A stretch of 8,185 bases of DNA from Haloarculaceae archaeon (GTDB lineage Archaea; Halobacteriota; Halobacteria; Halobacteriales; Haloarculaceae). The translations under genes and the position numbers were made by a program. Numbering within the stretch: position 1 is the stretch's first letter; each line of letters begins with the position of its first letter. This document shows, one piece after another, positions 1-5,535 of this stretch. Below the pieces are notes generated by a model. That model did not search any database and was not told the origin of the DNA. It was given only the letters and a program-made list of their open reading frames with translations. The DNA lies in assembly GCA_018609945.1 (NCBI GenBank), contig JAHENO010000073.1, positions 1 through 8,185 of the forward strand. Reading direction: 5' to 3'.

Positions 1-1
1 G

Positions 2-199
2 CGCCAGCCCTGTGACGGCTGCGGGACGTCGGTGTCGATCGCCGGCGGCATCGCCAACCTCTGGACGCTCGAGAAGGAGACGACCGGAGGGATCGAGCTC
101 GAACTGGCAGACGGAACGGAGCATTTCCTGTGTTTCGCGTGCATCGGCCGTCTCCCCGACGACCGCGAGGTGACCGCCGAGGACGTCGCCGACCTCTAG
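2..199 (+). CDS. Small CxxC zinc-ribbon protein, 3' part
   Basis: The open frame enters from the left edge and ends at TAG 197-199, giving 65 visible residues; the start lies outside the window. Two CxxC pairs are visible: CDGC near visible residues 4-7, and CFAC about 42 residues later. Together they could bind one zinc. Between them lies a hydrophobic and aromatic stretch (IAGGIANLW), and the C-terminus is acidic. The pattern matches a short haloarchaeal zinc-finger family of unknown function, which I recall only loosely as a DUF7561-like group. Since such proteins are about 65-70 residues long, probably only a few N-terminal residues are missing. The stop overlaps by 4 nt the stop of the minus-strand small membrane-peptide gene. 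Metal binding is inferred from the cysteines, and no partner or pathway can be read from the sequence. Confidence 0.75.
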   Translation, partial: RQPCDGCGTSVSIAGGIANLWTLEKETTGGIELELADGTEHFLCFACIGRLPDDREVTAEDVADL

Positions 200-282
200 A
201 ACAGCGCGGCGGCGCCGTATGCGATCGACGACCCCACCATCAACAGCACGAAGATGATCGCGATGATCTGCTGTCGGTCCAT
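196..282 (-). CDS. 28-residue single-span membrane peptide
   Basis: Reading the minus strand from ATG at 282-280 gives 28 codons and a TAG at 198-196. The peptide starts with a short polar head (MDRQQ), then runs hydrophobic almost to the end (IIAIIFVLLMVGSSIAYGAA, then ALF). This is the length and shape of one transmembrane helix. The TATA-like CTAATT at 305-310 is centred about 25 bp upstream of the ATG, as for a leaderless transcript. The gene lies on the same strand as the nmd3-taw2 pair but is separated from it by about 120 bp that include the 82-bp dyad. I recall very similar 28-30 residue peptides in other haloarchaea, which supports a real gene, but I could not check this. The function is unknown, and a gene this short is easily missed by gene callers. 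Confidence 0.6.
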   Translation of the reverse strand: MDRQQIIAIIFVLLMVGSSIAYGAAALF

Positions 283-304
283 ACCTGGGTGTACGCAGGC
301 GGAC

Positions 305-310
305 AATTAG
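305..310 (-). promoter_or_regulatory. Candidate TATA box of the 28-residue peptide gene
   Basis: CTAATT on the minus strand is centred about 25 bp before the ATG at 282, with a purine-rich stretch (AAAGGC) just upstream that could act as a BRE. The match is modest and rests on spacing. Confidence 0.35.
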
Positions 311-322
311 GCCTTTGGGCTC

Positions 323-404
323 ATAATGACTGCTGTAGTTCATTGCCGGATCGACCGCACGACGTCGTGCGGTCGACCTGGAAAATAGCTACAGCAGTCA
401 TTAT
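323..404. repeat. 82-bp nested dyad: 16-bp inverted ends around a 26-bp palindrome
   Basis: The left arm 323-338 (ATAATGACTGCTGTAG) is perfectly inverted at 389-404. A second perfect 26-bp palindrome occupies 351-376 (half-site TCGACCGCACGAC). Both have their centre at 363.5, so they form one nested structure. The two 12-bp spacers also pair in part (6 of 12 Watson-Crick, plus one G-U if transcribed from the minus strand). In all about 36 of 41 positions of a half could pair. The last base of the right arm is the final base of the taw2-like gene's stop codon, and minus-strand reading continues TGA TAA TGA in frame. It could be a miniature inverted-repeat (MITE-like) element, a processing or terminator hairpin, or a protein-binding dyad. 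No T-run follows, and no clear target duplication is seen beyond a possible TA. Confidence 0.85.
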
Positions 405-1423
405 CAGTGGACGCGCGCGTCGACGACGACGTGTCCGACGCCCTCGCTGTAGCCTTTCACCCGCCGGGTATCCAGCACGTCGACCTCCCGGTCAGCCTCG
501 GCGGCCGCGTCGACGAGGCGACCGACCGGCCGGTCGGGAACCAGTTCCTCCGGGGTCGCCTCGTGCAGGTGGACGACGCCGCCGGCCTCGAGTGCGGGCA
601 GGACCCACGGCAGGTACTCGTGGGCCTCGTAGTAGCCCATCACGGCACGGTCGAAGCCGCCCTCGTGGGCCGCGAGAACGTCCCGGCAGTCCGCCCGGTA
701 CGGCTCGACGCGGTCGGTGACGCCGTTGCGTGCCGCGTTCTCCAGCAGAAACTCGAAGGCTGCGGGGTTTCGTTCGATGGCGGTCACGCGGGCACCGCTC
801 GTGGCCATCGGGAGCGTGAAGTAGCCGATCCCCGCGAAGACGTCGAGGACGTGCTCACGCCGGTCCTCAGTGCGGACACTCTCGCCCATCCTGGCGCGCT
901 CGGCCTTGTTCCCGGGCGAGAACATCACCTCACCCAGGTCGAGGGCGTACTCGACGCCGTGTTCGCGGTGGACTGTCTCGGTGTCGCCCTCGCCCGCCAC
1001 GACTGACACGTTGGGCTCGCGGTGTGGGCCGTCGATCCCGCCACGCGCGAGGACCGTGTCGGCGCCACCGTGGAGCGCGAGGAGCGCCTCCCCGACCTCG
1101 CCGGGGCGCGGGGCATCGCCCATCTCGACGAGGATGACGCTCCCGACGACTGCCCACGACCCCGGGGCGCTCTCGAGTTCGCTCTCGGTCCAGCCCGCCT
1201 CGCGGAGGTGGTCGGCGAGGGTCCGCAGACGGGGCTCGCCGGCCTCGCGTATCACCTCGCGGACGGCCGTCTCGACCGGGTGGTCGGTCACGGGGATGGC
1301 GACCGCGTCCCCGCACTCGTAGACCGACCGGTCGTCGTCGTAGACGCCCTCGGCGCGCAACGCGCCGATGGCCGCCTGTGCCCGGGGCTTTTCGACCACA
1401 GCGGACAGTCGGTCGGCAGTCAT
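404..1423 (-). CDS. taw2: Taw2/Trm5-family SAM-dependent tRNA-modifying enzyme
   Basis: A 339-residue protein of the Trm5/TYW2 (COG2520) family with a Rossmann SAM-binding domain. Motif I is DVFAGIGYF at residues 194-202, followed by an acidic residue in AIERN (215-219). Two details favour the Taw2 (TYW2) branch over Trm5. The loop before motif I reads MFSPGNKAERARM (167-179), where Trm5 has FSPRLGTER-type residues. The motif IV region reads VMGYYEAHEYL (261-271), where Trm5 methyltransferases have NLP. Taw2 transfers the 3-amino-3-carboxypropyl group of SAM to 4-demethylwyosine at G37 of tRNA-Phe. The C-terminus (VKGYSEGVGHVVVD, 322-335) is family-typical, so the protein looks complete. Its ATG overlaps the nmd3 stop by 4 nt (ATGA), implying co-transcription and translational coupling. 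Family membership is secure. The Taw2 subtype is an inference from motifs, and an m1G37 methyltransferase of the Trm5 type is the main alternative. Confidence 0.85.
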   Translation of the reverse strand: MTADRLSAVVEKPRAQAAIGALRAEGVYDDDRSVYECGDAVAIPVTDHPVETAVREVIREAGEPRLRTLADHLREAGWTESELESAPGSWAVVGSVILVEMGDAPRPGEVGEALLALHGGADTVLARGGIDGPHREPNVSVVAGEGDTETVHREHGVEYALDLGEVMFSPGNKAERARMGESVRTEDRREHVLDVFAGIGYFTLPMATSGARVTAIERNPAAFEFLLENAARNGVTDRVEPYRADCRDVLAAHEGGFDRAVMGYYEAHEYLPWVLPALEAGGVVHLHEATPEELVPDRPVGRLVDAAAEADREVDVLDTRRVKGYSEGVGHVVVDARVH

Positions 1424-2532
1424 CCGGACTCCTCCCCGTCCGCCGGGAGGACGTGCAGGCCGGCGCGACTCTTCAGGACCGGCACCTCGGTCGCGTCGGG
1501 ATCGAGATACTGGGGCCGGGCGACCGTCGTGGCCTCGTAGGTCTCCGGATCGAGCACCTGGACGGCGTGCTCGTCCTCGACGGCCACGAGGGTCGTCTGC
1601 TGTGCGTCCTCGCGGAACCCCAGCCTGCGAGCGTCGGGCGCGTCGTCTCCGAGGGGGGCCCGGTAGGCCTCGCCCGAGCGCACCCGGGTTCCCCTGAGGG
1701 TGTCGCGGACGCTCTCGACGAGCACCGGCCCGTCACCGTCGTCCGGGTCGATGACCTCGCCCGGCCGGTAGGGCGGCAGACGGACGGCGTAGGTCACCCG
1801 GTACACCTCGTTGCCGTCGCCGTCCTCGGTGACGAGCGTCTCCGATTCCGAGACCGTTCCCCCGAGTTCCCTGACGATTCCGCGGGCGACCCGCTGGCCG
1901 AGTTTGGTCGTCGAGAGTTTGATGTCCAGCCCCTCCTCGCGCTCGGTGACTTCCGAGACGAAGGCGTCGCGGTCGCCGTCGGCTTCGAGGTCCGCGACGA
2001 GGTCGCGTGCGATGGCCTCCGCGCGGCGACGTTCCGTCTCGACGGGCCGGCGGTCGCGGGCGCGCACCTGCACCACGGCCGCGTAGGCGCCGCCCGCAAC
2101 CCGGCCACACCGGTCGCAGGTACCGCGGCCGATCTTCACCGGCACGGTCACCTCCTCGGTGACCGGCGTCCCCCGCAATACCCCCGAGAACGTACAGTGC
2201 ATCCGGACGGTGGTCTCGTCGACCTGCTCGGGGGCGACCTGCCAGGAGACGCCCGTCGCGTCGACGTGGACGCCCAGCGCCTCGGTGACCTCCTCGATCG
2301 CGACGTCGGTGTAATCCTCGGCACCGACGTCCACCCAGCGGTTGCCCCGCTGGATCGCCCCGCACTGGCGACAGACACACACCTCGACGCGGTCCGGGGC
2401 GTCGACCAGGTCGTAGGCCGCGAGGTAGCACTCGTCACAGAGCCCGCTATCGGGCCCCCCGGGACTCGGGAGCGACCCGGAGCGCTCGATCGGGTCCCCA
2501 CAGCGCGGACAGAACTCCCCGGACCTGCTCAT
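1420..2532 (-). CDS. nmd3: NMD3-related ribosome biogenesis protein
   Basis: A 370-residue protein with the cysteine pattern of the NMD3 N-terminal zinc domain: CPRC at 8-11, CDEC at 32-35, CRQC at 54-57 (preceded by C52) and CDRC at 139-142. These are followed by the typical KLSTTKLGQRVARGI segment (205-219), the YRVTYAVRLPPYRPGEVI segment (244-261), and a beta-rich C-terminal domain. In eukaryotes NMD3 is the export adaptor of the 60S subunit. The archaeal version lacks an export signal and is presumed to act in maturation of the 50S subunit. An upstream GTG at 2550 would add six residues, but ATG 2532 is preferred. It begins MSRSGEFCPRCG, and a TTAAAA box at 2557-2562 sits about 27 bp before it, fitting a leaderless transcript. 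It is first gene of a pair with the taw2-like gene. Confidence 0.93.
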   Translation of the reverse strand: MSRSGEFCPRCGDPIERSGSLPSPGGPDSGLCDECYLAAYDLVDAPDRVEVCVCRQCGAIQRGNRWVDVGAEDYTDVAIEEVTEALGVHVDATGVSWQVAPEQVDETTVRMHCTFSGVLRGTPVTEEVTVPVKIGRGTCDRCGRVAGGAYAAVVQVRARDRRPVETERRRAEAIARDLVADLEADGDRDAFVSEVTEREEGLDIKLSTTKLGQRVARGIVRELGGTVSESETLVTEDGDGNEVYRVTYAVRLPPYRPGEVIDPDDGDGPVLVESVRDTLRGTRVRSGEAYRAPLGDDAPDARRLGFREDAQQTTLVAVEDEHAVQVLDPETYEATTVARPQYLDPDATEVPVLKSRAGLHVLPADGEESG

Positions 2533-2556
2533 CGGTGCGGGGTAGACCACTCAGGC

Positions 2557-2562
2557 TTTTAA
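2557..2562 (-). promoter_or_regulatory. TATA box of nmd3-taw2 operon
   Basis: TTAAAA on the minus strand is centred about 27 bp before ATG 2532. This is the position expected for a leaderless haloarchaeal transcript, and it decides the choice of ATG 2532 over GTG 2550. Confidence 0.65.
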
Positions 2563-2620
2563 GCGGCACGCTACTCGTCCCGGGCGGTGGACTCATACTC
2601 CGGGCCATCCAACCGGTGGT

Positions 2621-4009
2621 ATGGCGATCCGGGCGGTGGTGTTCGACCTCGATTACACGCTCGCGGTTCCCGAGCGTGACAGGCAGACCCTGCTCGACGA
2701 GGCGACGGCAGCCGCCGGGGTCAGGCCAATCGACCGACAGGAGTACCTCGACGCCCACAGCGCCGACCTCGCCAGCGAGACGCGGGCCCCGATCTTCGAC
2801 GCGCTCGTCGAGGACGGCGATCCAGTGGAACTCGCCAGCGCGTACCGCCGTGCAGTCGAGGACGCACTCGTGCCGATCGAGGGCGCGGAGACGCTCATCA
2901 GCGACCTTCGCGAGTCCTACCGGGTGGGGCTGTTGACCGATGGCCCCACCCGCGCACAGTGGGGCAAACTGGAGACGCTGGGCTGGACGGACAGTTTCGA
3001 CGCCGTCGTGGTCACTGGCGCGTTGCAGGCCGGGAAGCCGGACCCGCGGGCCTTCGAGGCGATTCTCGACGCGCTCGGCGTCGCACCCGGTGAGACGGTC
3101 CTGGTCGGCGACCACCCCGAGGCGGACGTCCGCGGCGCGGCCGCGGTCGGTATGGTCGCCGTCCAGGTCCTGGATGGCCGCCACGGGTGCGTCCCGGAGG
3201 CCGACGCCGCCGTCGACCGCGAGCGTCTCGGGGAGGGACTGCGGGATCTCCTGCTCCGGCAGGCGTCGTTGCCTGACGGACGAGAGGGCACGGATACTGG
3301 TCACAGCTATCGAACCGACACACGCCACTACTATACGTTCGGGACCGGACGTTGCACGTGCATGTCAGACGAAACCGTCCACGAGTCGCGCCGAACCCGA
3401 AGCAGGCGAGCGATCGCCTCGTATCTGCGCCGCGTCGCAGACGCGCTCGGCCGCGGCAAGCCAGTCCCCGCCGACGAGGAACAGACCGTCACTGTCGACC
3501 CCCCTGCGGAATCGGAGCTGGAGATCGAACTCGAACAGGCGGACGAGCACGTCTCGCTCGAAATCGAGATGGAGTGGGACGGCGACGAGGACGACATCGA
3601 CACCGACGCGGCGGCGTCCAAGGCAACTTTCGAACGCTACGAGGATTCGGCCGGCGAGTGGCGCTGGCGGTTGCGCCACCGGAACGGCAATATCATCGCC
3701 GACGGCAGCGAGGGGTATGCCTCCCGACAGAAGGCCACGCAGGGCATCGAGAGCGTGAAGACGAACGCGCCCGGGGCATACGTCGTCGACCAGTCCCGGG
3801 ACGAGGAGGCACCCGAGACCGGCGGGAGCAAGGCAACCTTCGAGATTTTCGAGGATTCGGCCGGCAACTGGCGCTGGCGGCTCGTCCACGACAACGGGAA
3901 CATCATCGCCGACGGCGGCCAGGGCTACTCCTCGAAACAGAAGTGCAAGCAGGGCCTCGAGAGCGTCCGGAAGAACGCGGCCGGCGCGCCCGTTGAGGAC
4001 GCGGACTGA
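2621..4009 (+). CDS. HAD-family hydrolase, in frame with a downstream amphi-Trp/HVO_2922 protein
   Basis: Residues 1 to about 213 form a complete HAD-superfamily phosphohydrolase with a helical cap. Motif I is FDLDYT with nucleophile D9 and acid D11, motif II is LLTDG with T106, motif III is K139 in GKPDPRAF, and motif IV is GDHPEADVRGA with D164. The natural substrate cannot be told; phosphoglycolate-like or other small phosphomonoesters are typical. No in-frame stop follows the HAD fold. The frame continues through about 34 residues (214-247) that look like translated spacer: no acidic bias, with Tyr, Thr, Cys and His. It then enters M248 of the amphi-Trp protein and ends at TGA 4007-4009. 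Either this is a 462-residue fusion, or the HAD gene lost its stop and the ATG at 3362 starts a separate gene. I favour two genes in origin, because a TATA box sits before 3362. The HAD promoter itself is weak (CATACT near 2595-2600). It is divergent from nmd3. Confidence 0.75.
   Translation: MAIRAVVFDLDYTLAVPERDRQTLLDEATAAAGVRPIDRQEYLDAHSADLASETRAPIFDALVEDGDPVELASAYRRAVEDALVPIEGAETLISDLRESYRVGLLTDGPTRAQWGKLETLGWTDSFDAVVVTGALQAGKPDPRAFEAILDALGVAPGETVLVGDHPEADVRGAAAVGMVAVQVLDGRHGCVPEADAAVDRERLGEGLRDLLLRQASLPDGREGTDTGHSYRTDTRHYYTFGTGRCTCMSDETVHESRRTRSRRAIASYLRRVADALGRGKPVPADEEQTVTVDPPAESELEIELEQADEHVSLEIEMEWDGDEDDIDTDAAASKATFERYEDSAGEWRWRLRHRNGNIIADGSEGYASRQKATQGIESVKTNAPGAYVVDQSRDEEAPETGGSKATFEIFEDSAGNWRWRLVHDNGNIIADGGQGYSSKQKCKQGLESVRKNAAGAPVEDAD
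3330..3336 (+). promoter_or_regulatory. Internal TATA box before ATG 3362
   Basis: ACTATAC is centred about 28 bp upstream of ATG 3362, inside the long open frame. The spacing fits a leaderless transcript and argues that the downstream part is, or was, an independent gene. A 10-bp palindrome, TGCACGTGCA (3353-3362), ends on the A of that ATG and would span the predicted transcription start. Confidence 0.5.
3362..4009 (+). CDS. amphi-Trp domain protein with two HVO_2922/YegP-like repeats
   Basis: Translation from ATG 3362 gives 215 residues. Residues about 5-72 match the amphi-Trp domain: an ESRRTRSRRAIASYLRRVADAL helix, a TVTVDPPAE turn, then alternating acidic/hydrophobic strands ending in EMEW. 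Residues 86-139 and 156-209 are two copies of a YegP/DUF1508-like module (HVO_2922 family in haloarchaea). Each has the pattern KATFE..EDSAG.WRWRL, then NGNIIADG, then KQ-rich QG.ESV..NA, and 39 of 54 positions are identical. Acidic linkers separate the parts, and no signal peptide or membrane helix is seen, so it is probably cytosolic. The biochemical role of both domains is unknown. The coding frame is continuous with the upstream HAD frame, so gene callers may merge them. The TGA directly abuts the stop of the convergent minus-strand gene, making TGATCA at 4007-4012. Confidence 0.85.
   Translation: MSDETVHESRRTRSRRAIASYLRRVADALGRGKPVPADEEQTVTVDPPAESELEIELEQADEHVSLEIEMEWDGDEDDIDTDAAASKATFERYEDSAGEWRWRLRHRNGNIIADGSEGYASRQKATQGIESVKTNAPGAYVVDQSRDEEAPETGGSKATFEIFEDSAGNWRWRLVHDNGNIIADGGQGYSSKQKCKQGLESVRKNAAGAPVEDAD
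3617..3988 (+). repeat. Intragenic tandem duplication of the HVO_2922/YegP-like module
   Basis: Units 3617-3778 and 3827-3988 are offset by exactly 210 bp and encode 54-residue modules identical at 39 positions. DNA similarity is highest over the EDSAG, WRWRL and NGNIIADG codons. This is a within-protein domain duplication, not a mobile repeat. Confidence 0.9.
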
Positions 4010-4375
4010 TCAGTTCTTCCCCTCGTCGAGAGCGGTCCGAACGACGTCGACGGCCCGCTTGACCGCGACGCCGTCCTCGACGCGGATGCGAACTCCGTCC
4101 CCGGTCGTCTCGACAGGCACAGACGTGTCCGCGGGAAGCGCAGTTGCGTCCATCGACAGCGCAATCTCCACGCAGTCGGGGTATAGCCAGACGGTTCCGA
4201 TCCGGCGATTCTGGTAGTCGAGGGCGTAGGCCGCAGTCCCTCCGGCTGCGGGCGACGCGTCCGATCTGGCGTCGACCACCGTCAGGTCGGTCAGCGGGCC
4301 GGTCCCAAGGCCCGTGAACTCGGAGGCGAGCAGTTGTGCGACGCGTCGCGGTTCGGTGGTGCGGTCCTCGACCAT
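4010..4375 (-). CDS. Uncharacterised acidic haloarchaeal protein, 121 aa
   Basis: I do not recognise a named family. The 121-residue protein starts MVEDRTTEPRRVAQLLASE, a predicted amphipathic helix. A mixed beta region follows, with TAAYALDYQNRRIGTVWLYP (residues 47-66) and PVETTGDGVRIRVEDG (86-101), and it ends in a helix VAVKRAVDVVRTALDEG. No cysteine pair, signal peptide or membrane span is visible, so it should be a small soluble protein. Its ATG overlaps by 1 nt the TGA of the upstream DUF2240 gene (TGATG), so the two are probably co-transcribed and translationally coupled. Codon use and acidity match the neighbours, which supports a real gene. The function is unknown; the only contextual hint is the link to DUF2240. 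Confidence 0.75.
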   Translation of the reverse strand: MVEDRTTEPRRVAQLLASEFTGLGTGPLTDLTVVDARSDASPAAGGTAAYALDYQNRRIGTVWLYPDCVEIALSMDATALPADTSVPVETTGDGVRIRVEDGVAVKRAVDVVRTALDEGKN

Positions 4376-4815
4376 CAGACGTCCTCCCGGGCGCGGTCGG
4401 CGAGGTCACCGACATCGACGCCCTGCCGGCGGGCATACAGCAGGGCAGCGGCTTCGACCGTGAGGTCCAGGTCGGCCTGCAGGCGGTTGATCGAGGCCAC
4501 GGCGGCCTGCTTGTCGACGCCGGCGTCGACGAGCGCGTCGAGCGCGCGCTCGAAGGTCGACCGCCGGTGGAGGACCGACTCCGCGGGCGCGAAGCCCTCG
4601 GGGATGTCGACGCTCGCCGGGTCGAAGGCGGCGACGACGTCGTCGTCGGCCCGGTCGAGCAACCCCTCGCCGGTCGCGACGTCGACGAGGCGAGTCGCCT
4701 GGTCGGGCGAGAACCAGTCGCGGTCGAGCGACAGCGCGACGACGAACTCGCTTTCGCTCATGCGTTCGACGCCGCGCTGGCGGAACGGTGCGGCCACTGC
4801 CCGGCGGAGACTCAT
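4375..4815 (-). CDS. DUF2240 family protein
   Basis: A 146-residue protein when started at ATG 4815 (MSLRRAVAAPFRQRG). The body matches the haloarchaeal DUF2240 family as I remember it: SESEFVVALSLDRDWFSPDQA, followed by RLVDVATGEGLL, resembles a winged-helix-like N-terminal half. A helical C-terminal half follows, with FERALDALVDAGVDKQAAVASIN and an ARRQGVDVGDLADRARE tail. The molecular function is not established; a nucleic-acid-binding role is only suggested by the helix pattern. A GTG at 4821 would add two residues. The ATTTAC element at 4843-4848 lies about 30 bp from the ATG and 25 bp from the GTG, so it does not cleanly decide. The gene is divergent from S8e across 95 bp and leads a two-gene unit with the 121-aa protein. 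Confidence 0.8.
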   Translation of the reverse strand: MSLRRAVAAPFRQRGVERMSESEFVVALSLDRDWFSPDQATRLVDVATGEGLLDRADDDVVAAFDPASVDIPEGFAPAESVLHRRSTFERALDALVDAGVDKQAAVASINRLQADLDLTVEAAALLYARRQGVDVGDLADRAREDV

Positions 4816-4842
4816 CGTCACAGTATCGGGTGTCGAGGTGGT

Positions 4843-4848
4843 GTAAAT
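4843..4848 (-). promoter_or_regulatory. Candidate TATA box of the DUF2240 operon
   Basis: ATTTAC on the minus strand lies 25-30 bp before the two candidate starts (GTG 4821, ATG 4815). It is the only AT-rich hexamer in this otherwise GC-rich divergent spacer. Confidence 0.45.
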
Positions 4849-4880
4849 CTGTCGAGGGCCGCCCGCGGGGCTTCGAGAGG

Positions 4881-4886
4881 TTCAAG
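4881..4886 (+). promoter_or_regulatory. Candidate TATA box of the S8e gene
   Basis: TTCAAG is centred about 27 bp before ATG 4911, preceded by the purine-rich GAGAGG as a possible BRE. The position fits a leaderless or near-leaderless transcript. Confidence 0.5.
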
Positions 4887-4910
4887 TGCGCGGTCCCACT
4901 TCGGACTCGT

Positions 4911-5282
4911 ATGAAGTACCAGGGTCCCTCGACGCGCAAGCGCACCGGCGGCCGGCGGCGCCCGGCCAGCGACAAGAAGAAACACCAGCTCGGCTCGGAG
5001 CCGACCGAGACGCAGGTCGGAGACGCGCGCCTGAAGGCAATCGACGCGCGCGGCAACACCACGAAGGTGCGGGCCATCACGACTGAGACGGCGAGCGTGG
5101 CCGTCGGCGACGAGGTCGTCGGTGCCACCATCGAGAACGTCGCGGAGAACCCCTCGAACCCCAACTACGCGCGGCGGAACATCATCACCAAGGGTGCGAT
5201 CATCGAGACGAGCGAGGGCCGGGCACGGGTCACCTCGCGGCCCGGACAGGATGGCCAGGTCAACGCCGTCTCACTAGAGTAA
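4911..5282 (+). CDS. rps8e: 30S ribosomal protein S8e
   Basis: A 123-residue protein with all the hallmarks of archaeal S8e. The basic N-terminus MKYQGPSTRKRTGGRRRP binds rRNA. A KKKHQLGSEPTETQVGD segment follows, then NTTKVRA, then the conserved ENPSNPNYARRNIITKGAIIET region (residues about 80-101), and a C-terminal VTSRPGQDGQVNAVSLE. The length is usual for archaea. S8e is an archaeal/eukaryotic-type protein of the small ribosomal subunit, which independently places the organism outside bacteria. It appears to be transcribed alone: it is divergent from the DUF2240 operon, and its last 9 nt overlap, tail to tail, the 3' end of the minus-strand 72-aa gene. Confidence 0.97.
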   Translation: MKYQGPSTRKRTGGRRRPASDKKKHQLGSEPTETQVGDARLKAIDARGNTTKVRAITTETASVAVGDEVVGATIENVAENPSNPNYARRNIITKGAIIETSEGRARVTSRPGQDGQVNAVSLE

Positions 5283-5492
5283 CCGAGGGCGGTCGACCCT
5301 CTTACCGTCGCTTCCGGGACTGTCCCGGCTCCGCTCCGCGATAATGACGTCGAGTGCCTCGTCTACTCTGTTCTCGGCGTACAACCGTTCGACGCGCTGG
5401 GTCCCCTCCGGCGAGAGGAAGCCACGTTGGAGGAACTCCTCGACGAGTTCGCGGGCCTGACGCTCGTACTCGATGTCAGACAGGCGGGCCAT
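5274..5492 (-). CDS. Uncharacterised small helical protein, 72 aa
   Basis: I do not recognise the family. From ATG 5492 the product has 72 residues: MARLSDIEYERQARELVEEF, a predicted amphipathic helix, then LQRGFLSPEGTQRVERLYAE and NRVDEALDVIIAE as further helices. A charged, probably disordered tail ends in PRLL. A GTG at 5531 would extend it by 13 residues, but that codon lies upstream of the TATA-like stretch at 5519-5525, so ATG 5492 is preferred. The gene's 3' end overlaps the S8e 3' end by 9 nt on the opposite strand, so transcripts would be antisense at their ends. Four GTTCA units precede the promoter and may mark regulation. It is a soluble protein of unknown role. The acidic composition and good promoter support it as real. 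Confidence 0.72.
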   Translation of the reverse strand: MARLSDIEYERQARELVEEFLQRGFLSPEGTQRVERLYAENRVDEALDVIIAERSRDSPGSDGKRVDRPRLL

Positions 5493-5518
5493 CCGGGTGG
5501 ACAGAGGCGCGGGAGAGG

Positions 5519-5525
5519 CTAAAAA
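5519..5525 (-). promoter_or_regulatory. TATA box of the 72-aa protein gene
   Basis: TTTTTAG on the minus strand is centred about 30 bp before ATG 5492. It is a clear A/T run within GC-rich DNA and rules against the upstream GTG 5531 as start. Confidence 0.55.
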
Positions 5526-5535
5526 GCACACCTCA

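Noticed and set aside
323..404. CRISPR repeat or tRNA gene as explanation of the dyad
   Set aside because: There is only one unit with no spacer array, and no cloverleaf or anticodon arm can be drawn; the structure is one long coaxial palindrome.
130..720. 196-codon plus-strand frame across the first intergenic region
   Set aside because: It is an Arg/Pro-rich out-of-frame reading that crosses the zinc-ribbon gene's end, the 82-bp dyad and the antisense of the taw2-like gene.
1378..2562. 394-codon plus-strand frame over nmd3
   Set aside because: It is a shadow frame. The minus strand encodes a recognisable NMD3 with four CxxC motifs and a well-placed TATA box.
2447..3328. 293-codon minus-strand frame over the HAD region
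   Set aside because: It crosses the nmd3 start and promoter and has no family features, while the plus strand shows all four HAD motifs.
3617..3988. Mobile element as explanation of the 210-bp internal repeat
   Set aside because: The repeat is in frame, both copies encode the same complete small domain, and no terminal inverted repeats flank them; domain duplication is simpler.
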